DNA of 8,806 nucleotides from Streptomyces katrae (lineage in GTDB: Bacteria; Actinomycetota; Actinomycetes; Streptomycetales; Streptomycetaceae), in NCBI RefSeq assembly GCF_000966975.1, contig NZ_JZWV01000469.1, forward strand, positions 1 to 8,806. Reading direction: 5' to 3'. Shown here one piece after another: positions 1 to 5,271 of the stretch. The notes under the pieces were generated by a model. That model did not search any database and was not told the origin of the DNA. It worked only from the letters and a program-made list of their open reading frames with translations. How positions within the stretch are numbered: position 1 is the first letter of the stretch; the number at the start of each line of letters is the position of its first letter. Both the position numbers and the translations under genes were made by a program.

Positions 1-414
1 GCCCGTGGACCGCTCGAAGTCGCGCACCAAGCGGCGGCTTCGCGTCAGGTGGGCGAAGAAGCGCTCCACGATCCACCGCTTGGGCAGCACGACGAAGCCT
101 CGCATGTCATCGCTGCGCCTTCACGATGGCGAGGACCAGGGCGAGGACGGTGAAGCCGTACTCGATGAGGCTGCCCGTGCAGGCGCCGCCGGCTCAGACC
201 AAGGCAAGCAGGTGGTGCGCGGCGGCGACCTGGGCGAGCAAAACCTGCCCGGCGGCGCGGTCGCCGACGTCCGCTGCGGTGACCGTCACCGGGAGCAGTA
301 GGCCAGCGTGTCAACCACGACGTAACGTTTGCGGCCGTCGATCAGCTTGCCGCCGTCGAAGACGCGGCTGTCGGATCGGACGACGGCGTCCGCCTTGATG
401 GGCTGGAAGTCCAT
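1..414 (-). pseudogene. IS5-family transposase remnant, multiply inactivated, runs off the left edge
   Basis: Read on the minus strand, three frames together spell the middle and C-terminal parts of an IS5-family DDE transposase. Recognisable blocks are the first catalytic Asp region (MDFQPIKADAV, about 412-382), FDGGKLIDGRKRYVVVDTL, a region around 290-200 reading VTVTAADVGDRAAGQVLLAQ, and the C-terminal block [18 protein letters not shown] with RRLVRDFER (about 100-7), which carries the catalytic Glu. Four lesions are visible: loss of one base near 301-306, a TGA at 194-196 where the family has Trp, a Gly codon two residues later in place of the second catalytic Asp, and one extra base near 117-119. 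The N-terminal part upstream of the first Asp is not recognisable, and the C-terminal end lies beyond base 1. No terminal inverted repeat could be assigned. The copy cannot make an active enzyme and marks past insertion activity. The family call rests on remembered motifs, not a search. Confidence 0.8.
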
Positions 415-965
415 CACTGGCGTGCGCGCTGTCGCCGCTGAGCCAGAGGGGGTCGACGAACTTGCAGCCCGGTCGGCCGAGCCAGCGCCGGAATGGCGGC
501 CGCCACACCCTCAGCGTCCACCGCAACTCACTCGCGCCCGCGGAGATCCAACTGTGGTCGACGCCTGCGACGTAACCGCCCGCCGATGCCAGCGTCAGCC
601 AAACGCCACAGCCTGGCCCTGGTCGAGGAACCCTTCACGCAGTCCCGCTCTCGGCCCTCCAGGAACAGCTGATCTGCGACGCGATCGGATGCGACCCCGG
701 CTTGGCACCGCCGACGCCACTCAACCTGACCGCCCACGGGCGGCCAGCAGGAGACTGGCTAGCAGTGGTCACTGCTCACGGCCCTCCCGCAGCGGGTTGA
801 AACAACACCGCTCGCTTCCGGTCCCGCCTATCCGTCAGGCGCCCAACAGAAGCCCATCACCTCCTCCCCTACACAAATAAAGTCTGGCCGGTCACCACCA
901 CCGAAAACGGCGCCTGACCAGTGCAAATGCAAGGTGCGGAATCAGGTCGGTATCCCGGGCAGTTT

Positions 966-1020
966 CCCCCCCTTGTGTCCCCCTCAGTGTCCCCCTCCCA
1001 ACTCCCCCACAGCTTCCCCC
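966..1020. repeat. Iterated C-run array (five runs of five or more C, about 12-bp period); G-quadruplex potential on the minus strand
   Basis: C-runs lie at 966-972, 979-983, 991-995, 1004-1008 and 1016-1020, with an extra CCC at 997-999. Start-to-start spacing after the first run is 12, 13 and 12 bp. The units are related: TCCCCCTCA occurs at 978, partly at 990 and again at 1015, and TGTCCCCCTC occurs twice. The minus strand therefore has five G-tracts of at least five G separated by loops of about 6-8 nt, matching the usual pattern for an intramolecular G-quadruplex. It could also be an iteron-like protein-binding array. It lies about 330 bp upstream of the kinase start. Function unknown. 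Confidence 0.6.
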
Positions 1021-1215
1021 TCAGCCACGCAAGGCCTGCAGGAGTTGGCAACGTGGACAGGGCAGCAGCATCGCGGGCGCCGATCACCGGGTGTCGATGG
1101 CGATCATCTGCCGGAGCCAGATGGTGGGGGCTGCGGCAGTTGTGGTGCCGAGGTAGACCTAACGGCGCTTTGGGTCGCAGCAGCGACGGACGGGACTTTC
1201 CCTTGGCCGGGCGTT

Positions 1216-1242
1216 GGGCCCCGCGGTACGGGTACGGGGCCC
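1216..1242. repeat. GC-rich inverted repeat (8-bp arms, 11-nt loop)
   Basis: GGGCCCCG at 1216-1223 pairs perfectly with CGGGGCCC at 1235-1242 across an 11-nt loop that contains overlapping GGTACG units. As RNA this would form a strong stem, but no T-tract follows, so an intrinsic terminator is not demonstrated. It lies about 45 bp upstream of the perfect palindrome before the kinase gene and could be part of its control region, or chance in GC-rich DNA. Confidence 0.35.
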
Positions 1243-1280
1243 GCCGCGGCGTGCACCTACCGCGACGACGTTCATATTTC

Positions 1281-1313
1281 TATTCTGTTCCTGCCCGAAC
1301 TTCGGGCAGGAAC
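1281..1313 (+). promoter_or_regulatory. Perfect 27-bp palindrome next to a possible -10 box, upstream of the kinase gene
   Basis: GTTCCTGCCCGAA (1287-1299) and its exact reverse complement TTCGGGCAGGAAC (1301-1313) flank a single C at 1300. The segment just before it (1269-1286) is unusually A/T-rich for this window and ends in TATTCT (1281-1286), which fits an actinomycete TANNNT -10 hexamer. No good -35 is seen at the usual distance. The palindrome ends 38 bp before the chosen ATG of the kinase. It could be an operator for a dimeric repressor overlapping the transcription start, or a 5' hairpin in the mRNA. A terminator for upstream transcription is less likely because no T-run follows. The palindrome is directly visible; the promoter role is inferred. 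Confidence 0.5.
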
Positions 1314-1351
1314 ATCGAGGGGCATGCGGAGCCTGTCCGAATGGGGGAGCG

Positions 1352-2572
1352 ATGGCATGGGGTGCTTACCCAGGAAAGGTGATCGGGGGGCGATATCGGC
1401 TGTCCCGCCCGCTGGGAGCGGGCGGTTTCGGTGAGGTCTGGGAGGCCCACGACCCGGTTCTGGGCGTGGACGTGGCGATGAAGATGGTGCGCCTCGGCTC
1501 GGTCCCTGACGAGGCTCGCGCGGAACTCCTGACCCGGGCGGCCCGGGAGTCTCGCAATGCGGCGCGCTTACGGGACCACCCGCACATCATCACCGTCCAC
1601 GACGTGGTCGAGGTCGACGGCGCTCCATGGATCGTCATGCAGTTGGTGGAAGGCGGGTCGCTCGCGGACGAGCTGAGGACGAACGGCCCGCTGACGCTGC
1701 GGCGAACATTCGACGTCGCCGAGGCGCTCCTGAGTGCGCTGGGTGCGGCCCACGACGCGGGGATCATGCACCGGGACGTCAAGCCGGCCAATGTGATGCT
1801 TGGTGAGAACGGTGACGTCCTGCTCACGGACTTCGGCATCGCCGTAGCTCACACCGACTCCCGGCTCACCCGTACCACCATGGTCATCGGGTCGCCCGCC
1901 TATATGGCGCCCGAGCGCTGGCAGGGTGCACCAAATGACAGCAGGTCCGACCTCTTCTCCCTGGGCGTGACGCTGTACGAGGCGGTGGAAGGCGTTCCCC
2001 CGTTCCCCTCGGACAACCTCACCGCCGCTCTGACGGAGACGCCCCGCGCCCCGCAACGCGCCGGTCCGCTGACGCCACTGCTCATCGGCCTGCTGGCAAG
2101 GGACCCGGCCGATCGCCCCGCTGTCCCCCAGGCGCTGGCCATGCTCGGCCGCGCAAGAAGGGCCGGCACGCGCCCCGCAGGGGGCAGACTGTCGGGGACA
2201 CCGACTCCCCCGCGGGCGCCTGACGGACCGCGACAGGGAGCCCCTGATCCTGCTGTCTGCCGGCTCGCGGCCGAGCACGAAGTGGACGTGAACTCCATCA
2301 AGGGCACGGGCACCGACGGCGGTGTCCTCGTGCAGGACGTCATCGCCGCCGTCAAGGCGCGACACGGCGTCTACGCGACCCGCGCAGCCAGGGAGTTCGC
2401 CGCCCAGCAGGGCATCGACCTGGCCGGAGTCGCCGGCAGCGGCAAGCATGGCCTCATCTGCATCCAGGACGTCAAGCGTCCCTCCACCGGGCAGACGGGT
2501 GCCGCAGGCGTGGCGGTCACCGTCGCGTGCGTGGTGCTCCTCCTCTTCCTCCTGGCGAAGCTCAGCGGCTGA
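1352..2572 (+). CDS. Ser/Thr protein kinase with tandem E3-binding-like (PSBD) domains and a C-terminal membrane anchor
   Basis: A 406-residue Hanks-type kinase expected to phosphorylate Ser/Thr in target proteins. Visible elements: Gly-rich loop G22-A-G-G-F-G-E-V, VAMK with Lys44, helix-C Glu66, catalytic HRDVKPAN (140-147), DFG (160-162), a Thr-rich activation loop (Thr173, 175, 176), MAPE (185-188) and the late Arg255. The kinase domain ends near 268. A Pro/Gly-rich linker (271-298) leads to two repeats of about 35 residues, 299-335 and 341-375. Both carry the PSBD pattern: a helix ending in Val/Ile-Asp, then GTG/GSG, Gly, hydrophobic, and DV. Residues 384-402 form a single transmembrane helix, leaving only four residues outside. 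Start chosen: ATG at 1352 with GGGGGAG two bases upstream, a short spacing; it directly precedes the conserved GGRYRLSRPLG start of the kinase. GTG at 1379 is an alternative. Unlike PknB, it has no extracellular sensor. Kinase call is firm; domain call for the repeats is tentative. Confidence 0.93.
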   Translation: MAWGAYPGKVIGGRYRLSRPLGAGGFGEVWEAHDPVLGVDVAMKMVRLGSVPDEARAELLTRAARESRNAARLRDHPHIITVHDVVEVDGAPWIVMQLVEGGSLADELRTNGPLTLRRTFDVAEALLSALGAAHDAGIMHRDVKPANVMLGENGDVLLTDFGIAVAHTDSRLTRTTMVIGSPAYMAPERWQGAPNDSRSDLFSLGVTLYEAVEGVPPFPSDNLTAALTETPRAPQRAGPLTPLLIGLLARDPADRPAVPQALAMLGRARRAGTRPAGGRLSGTPTPPRAPDGPRQGAPDPAVCRLAAEHEVDVNSIKGTGTDGGVLVQDVIAAVKARHGVYATRAAREFAAQQGIDLAGVAGSGKHGLICIQDVKRPSTGQTGAAGVAVTVACVVLLLFLLAKLSG

Positions 2573-2735
2573 GGCCGGGTCGGGGTAGGCCGGCGAGGCG
2601 GCTGTGCTGACCCACATGAGGCAGCTGGCCCCGCGCGACCCCGACCTGCGACCTGCCCGTGGAACTCGCGTCGGCTAGGCCGCGCGCGACAGCGGCCTGC
2701 GCCGGGGTGGCCGCGTGGCGCGCCGACGCGGCTCG

Positions 2736-2751
2736 GCCGGGAGAGCCCGGC
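2736..2751. terminator. Small hairpin between convergent genes
   Basis: GCCGGG (2736-2741) and CCCGGC (2746-2751) form a 6-bp perfect stem with an AGAG loop. It sits in the 235-bp gap between the kinase stop and the convergent minus-strand small ORF, where a bidirectional terminator would be useful. No U-tract follows on either strand, and short GC stems are common by chance here, so the role is weakly supported. Confidence 0.25.
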
Positions 2752-2807
2752 GCCTTCCGCTCCTGAGCCGGAACTACGACTCGGTCGGTGCGCTGTGCGA
2801 CTGCCTC

Positions 2808-2954
2808 TCAGAAGGCCGGCTCGTCCGGGTAGGCCGAGGTGTGGGGCGGGGTCGGCTTGTGCGGCTCGTCCTCGGCCGCGGAGTCGGCGAACGCTGGGGG
2901 GACGGCACAGGTTGAGCACTCGTCGTGGTCGGGCAGGGCTCCGCAGGTGCACAT
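2808..2954 (-). CDS. Small Cys-rich hypothetical protein (48 aa)
   Basis: Starts at ATG (2954-2952) and ends with TGA at 2810-2808. The N-terminus reads MCTCGALPDHDECSTCA: four Cys (2, 4, 13, 16) and His10 arranged as CxC-x8-CxxC, which resembles a small zinc-binding knuckle. The rest (17-48) is acidic and Pro-rich with no membrane segment. Coding is supported by third-position composition: 44 of 48 codons end in G or C, whereas the same frame just upstream of the ATG drops to about 12 of 21, which also supports this start. An AGGA lies three bases before the ATG (CAGGACACATG). It converges on the kinase gene and lies 23 bp downstream of another possible small ORF, so the two may be co-transcribed. 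No family is recognised; metal binding is inferred from the Cys spacing only. Confidence 0.55.
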   Translation of the reverse strand: MCTCGALPDHDECSTCAVPPAFADSAAEDEPHKPTPPHTSAYPDEPAF

Positions 2955-2977
2955 GTGTCCTGCACTTCGGGGTGCTA

Positions 2978-3175
2978 TCAGCCGGGGTGGGGCGCAGTGG
3001 CCGCGTCGGTACGGACACGGTATCCGCCGTCCGGCAGGCCCGACGCGCTGCGGGATGAAGAAGGTCCCGTGGTCGGCCGCACGGTTACCCGCTTCAGCCG
3101 CAGGCGCGCCGGATCGGCTCCCGGTGGTGGGAGCGGTGAGGTGGTTGGTGAGGTCGCCGGGACTGGGTTCGTCAC
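2978..3175 (-). CDS. Small hypothetical protein (65 aa), tentative
   Basis: Possible gene from a GTG at 3175 to TGA at 2980-2978, with AGGA about eight bases upstream of the start. The first 20 residues are Pro/Thr/Ser-rich and the rest is basic, ending in a stretch resembling a beta-rich segment (GLPDGGYRVRTDAATAPHPG). About 74 percent of codons end in G/C, lower than the neighbouring transfer genes, so coding is not certain. A second minus-strand frame also stays open across this interval and continues into the downstream Cys-rich ORF, but it has no ATG, GTG or TTG codon before 2954. If real, this is the first gene of a two-gene minus-strand unit divergent from the transfer operon. Function unknown. 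Confidence 0.35.
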   Translation of the reverse strand: MTNPVPATSPTTSPLPPPGADPARLRLKRVTVRPTTGPSSSRSASGLPDGGYRVRTDAATAPHPG

Positions 3176-3206
3176 CGGTGAAGTCCTGTCGGCAGGGCTC
3201 TGACCT

Positions 3207-3256
3207 TCACTGGGGAGGTTTCACTGGGTGGCGCGAGCTCACTGGTGACTCACTGG
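3207..3256. promoter_or_regulatory. Four direct TCACTGG repeats in the divergent promoter region of the transfer operon
   Basis: Exact TCACTGG occurs at 3207-3213, 3221-3227, 3239-3245 and 3250-3256, start-to-start spacing 14, 18 and 11 bp. The last two extend to CTCACTGG and lie 11 bp apart, close to one helical turn. A related GCACTGT follows at 3259-3265. The cluster lies 113-162 bp upstream of the first transfer gene (ATG 3369) and 32 bp or more upstream of the possible divergent small gene. Clustered direct heptamers there suggest operator half-sites for a transfer regulator, though a DNA-processing site is also possible. No convincing -10/-35 pair was found between 3257 and 3368. Confidence 0.5.
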
Positions 3257-3368
3257 CAGCACTGTTTCCTTCCCGTGATGCCGGGGGGTTGGCAGTGGTG
3301 ACCCGGTCGGTGAGAAGACCGCCGTTTCGTGGGGTGCAAGAACGAGCACCTCCACGGAAGGCATTTTC

Positions 3369-4454
3369 ATGAGCCCTGTTCCCCGGCCGTCGCGCCGCCT
3401 CCGGCGAGCGCCTCAGGCCGCAACTGCGCAGCCGTTGCGCCGTTCCCGCCTGGAGACCTTTCCGGTCAGCGGGACCGTCTCGACGAACGGTCCGCGTCTT
3501 GCCCGGATCGGGGCCTGGGCGGCGCTGGCCGCTGGGCCGCTGGCCCTGGCCGTCGCCCTCGTGATGCCGCGAGGCCCTGTTGCTCAGGCCGCGCCGGTTC
3601 CGCAGGCCGACAGCGCCTCCAGGCTGCCGGCCGACCCGGCCGGTACGGCCGCGCTGTTCGTGGAGCTGTGGCTGCGCTCCGATGCGGCAGAGCCCGGCAG
3701 CCCCGTGGCTGCGGCACTGCGGTCGTTGGCGCCCTCCGTGCAGCTCCCCAAGCGCGTTCGCGGCGAGGCGGCGCCTGGTGCGCTGCGGGTGGTGCCCGTG
3801 CGGACCGCGTCCTCTCCCGGTGGTTGGACGGTGGTTGTCGCCGCCCTCACCAACGCCGTCCCCGTTGACCCGGCGGCTTCGAGGCCGGCGCCGGAGCCGG
3901 CGAGCACCGGGCCGGTTGTGCGGTACTTCGCGGTGTCCGGTACCGGGGGCCGGGACGGCGGGGCGCTGGGTGTCTCGGCTTCGCCTGCGGAGGTGTCTGC
4001 TCCCGAGACCGCGCAGGAGACCGCGGCCGGGCCGTTCTCTCACTCCGTCCCTTCTGGGGCAGCACTGTCGGCGTCGCTGGGTGAGTTCCTGCGGACCTAC
4101 CTGGCGGGCGGGCAGGGCGCGGGGTTGGAGCGCTACCTCTCGCCCGGGGTGCGTCTGTCGGCTCCGGCGGCTGCCGGCTATGTGCGGGTGGACGTCGAGG
4201 ACGTCGTCGCCGACACCGAGCAGGCGGGCGGGAAGGAGGTTCCGGCTGACGGGGCCCGGGCGCGGGTTCGGGTGCGGGTCGCCGGTGAGGACCGGGCCGG
4301 GACGCGGTGGCCGCTGGTCTATCAGCTGGAGGTGACCACGCGGGCCGGGCGGTGGGAGGTCAGCAGCCTGGAGGGCGGGGCCGCCGGTGCGGCGGCACCG
4401 GCCGTTGCCCCGTCCGGTTCGGTGGCCGCGCCGGTCGCGGGGGGTGCGCGATGA
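3369..4454 (+). CDS. TcpC/VirB8-like conjugal transfer protein
   Basis: A 361-residue bitopic membrane protein and the first gene of the transfer operon. It has a basic cytoplasmic N-terminus (1-45, many Arg), one transmembrane helix (about 46-66) and a large outer region. In that region two globular blocks are separated by a Ser/Ala/Pro-rich linker: about 88-205, opening with TAALFVELWLRS, and about 228-337, opening with SLGEFLRTYLAG and ending RWEVSSLEGG. Two NTF2-like modules after one helix is the architecture of TcpC from Clostridium plasmid pCW3, a VirB8 counterpart that helps assemble the conjugation channel. The last 25 residues are an Ala/Pro/Gly tail. GGAAGG (3356-3361) sits seven bases before the ATG, a good ribosome binding site. 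The stop overlaps the next start (ATGA). Family assignment rests on topology, pattern and neighbours. Confidence 0.75.
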   Translation: MSPVPRPSRRLRRAPQAATAQPLRRSRLETFPVSGTVSTNGPRLARIGAWAALAAGPLALAVALVMPRGPVAQAAPVPQADSASRLPADPAGTAALFVELWLRSDAAEPGSPVAAALRSLAPSVQLPKRVRGEAAPGALRVVPVRTASSPGGWTVVVAALTNAVPVDPAASRPAPEPASTGPVVRYFAVSGTGGRDGGALGVSASPAEVSAPETAQETAAGPFSHSVPSGAALSASLGEFLRTYLAGGQGAGLERYLSPGVRLSAPAAAGYVRVDVEDVVADTEQAGGKEVPADGARARVRVRVAGEDRAGTRWPLVYQLEVTTRAGRWEVSSLEGGAAGAAAPAVAPSGSVAAPVAGGAR

Positions 4455-4771
4455 AGCAGCAGTTCATCCTCGCGGGCAAGCTCGACGAGCTGGGTGACTC
4501 CCTGCTCGGAACGCTGGGCGGGTGGAGCGACAAGGGCCTGAAGGTCGCGCTGACGGTGGTGGTCGTCGTGACCGTGGCCCGCCGCGTCTCGCTGAAGGCC
4601 GGCATCGGCGCGCTGATCGCGATGGTGCTCGCACTGGGCCTGTACGAAGCGCGGGAGTCGCTGTCCGGCGCGGTGAAGGACGAGATCAACCACCCGGCCA
4701 AGGGCGCAGGCGCTGTCACCCTCGTGGTCACCCCCAAGCCTGCCGCGGGCGGCAGCGGAGGGGTTCTGTGA
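4451..4771 (+). CDS. Small two-helix membrane protein of the transfer operon, possible VirB2 counterpart
   Basis: A 106-residue protein whose ATG overlaps the preceding stop (ATGA) with a G-rich run about six bases upstream. Two hydrophobic segments, about 30-43 (rich in Val) and 50-65, are joined by a short basic loop (RRVSLK). The N-terminus is amphipathic, without a clear signal peptide, and the C-terminus ends in a Gly-rich tail. No family was recognised with certainty. Its size, helix-loop-helix topology with a positively charged loop, and position directly before the VirB3-like and VirB4-like genes match the place of the pilin gene virB2 in classical operons, hence the suggestion. It could instead be an accessory membrane subunit specific to actinomycete systems. 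It is translationally coupled on both sides (GTGA overlap with the next gene). Confidence 0.8.
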   Translation: MKQQFILAGKLDELGDSLLGTLGGWSDKGLKVALTVVVVVTVARRVSLKAGIGALIAMVLALGLYEARESLSGAVKDEINHPAKGAGAVTLVVTPKPAAGGSGGVL

Positions 4772-5271
4772 GCGGGGCCGAGCGGGTGCGCGTCGCGCGT
4801 GCCTACACCAGTGCGCGCCGGCATCCGTGGGTGCTGGGCAAGCTCGGTGACTGGACCCTGCCGTTCGGCCCCTACGCGCCGGCACAGCTGGTGGTGCTGG
4901 GCGGTGGGGCGTTCGTCTTGATCAAGACGTTCGACTGGTGGTCGTGGGCGGGGCCGGTGCCGATCGCCCTGTGGCTGGGTGCGGTGTGGGCAGTGCGAGG
5001 GGCGCAGATCGCCGGGCAGAACCCGTTCACGGCTGTGCTCGGGGTGGGCTCGCTGCTGTTGAGGCATCCTGCCGGGCGGATCGGCGGGCGGGTCGCCCGT
5101 GACCGGCAGCCGTCCTGCCTGCGCGCTCGGTTCGTCATCACCCCCGGCCTCGTGACCGCTGCGGCGGGTGCCGGGGCGGTGGCCGTGGTGGAGGCGCCTG
5201 CCGGCGGGCGGGCGGCTGCCGGTTCGGGGCTTGCGCGGCTGCTCGCCGACGGTGCGGGGAGGGCGGCGTGA
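4768..5271 (+). CDS. VirB3/PrgI-like membrane protein of the transfer machinery
   Basis: A 167-residue protein starting at GTG 4768, preceded by GGAGG (4757-4761), with a 4-base overlap with the upstream stop. The N-terminal 37 residues (VARAYTSARRHPWVLGKLGDWTLP region) are basic and lead into two closely spaced membrane segments, about 38-53 and 61-78. These are followed by a soluble segment with RHPAGRIGGRVARDRQP and an Ala/Gly-rich C-terminal part, of which about 127-141 could be a further weak hydrophobic stretch. A small protein with paired N-terminal helices directly before the VirB4 ATPase gene is typical of VirB3/PrgI-type partners, which tether the ATPase to the membrane. The conserved-looking DWTLPFGPYAPAQ segment just before the first helix supports a real family. 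The assignment comes mainly from topology and gene order. Confidence 0.75.
   Translation: MSGAERVRVARAYTSARRHPWVLGKLGDWTLPFGPYAPAQLVVLGGGAFVLIKTFDWWSWAGPVPIALWLGAVWAVRGAQIAGQNPFTAVLGVGSLLLRHPAGRIGGRVARDRQPSCLRARFVITPGLVTAAAGAGAVAVVEAPAGGRAAAGSGLARLLADGAGRAA

Larger units (their letters stand above)
415..1351. other. 937-bp stretch without a convincing gene
   Basis: No frame on either strand here gives a convincing protein. Open frames exist because of the high GC content, but they are low-complexity, Arg/Pro-rich and lack recognisable motifs. The left part (415-900) follows the transposase remnant and may be decayed DNA. The right part (about 960-1351) carries structured non-coding features listed separately: the C-run array at 966-1020, a GC-rich hairpin at 1216-1242 and a perfect palindrome at 1287-1313. 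A near-palindrome AGCAGTG-GT-CACTGCT lies at 761-776. The stretch around 867-880 is locally A/T-rich but has no clear promoter. Confidence 0.6.

Noticed and set aside
761..776. Near-palindrome AGCAGTG-GT-CACTGCT, which shares CACTG with the TCACTGG repeats
   Set aside because: The shared core is only five bases and there is a single site in a gene-poor region. A regulatory link to the transfer operon would be over-reading.
329..880. Plus-strand open frame of 183 codons
   Set aside because: It runs antisense through the transposase remnant into non-coding DNA, is Pro/Arg/Ser-rich and has no motif or convincing ribosome binding site.
869..1087. Minus-strand open frame of 72 codons across the C-run array
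   Set aside because: Its Gly-rich middle simply reads the G-tracts. No domain, no clear ribosome binding site and no flanking support.
1214..1351. Upstream in-frame extension of the kinase by 46 residues
   Set aside because: It would translate through the GC hairpin and the palindrome, lacks a ribosome binding site, and adds residues that kinase N-termini do not have. ATG 1352 directly precedes the conserved domain start.
2371..3018. Minus-strand open frame of 215 codons across the kinase end and the gap
   Set aside because: It overlaps the coding kinase C-terminus and is in a different frame from the Cys-rich ORF. The composition is low-complexity Arg/Pro with no recognisable domain.
2839..3372. 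Plus-strand open frame of 177 codons ending at the first transfer gene
   Set aside because: It spans the TCACTGG repeat region and lies antisense to the better supported Cys-rich ORF. No motif is visible and its stop overlaps the real start by chance.
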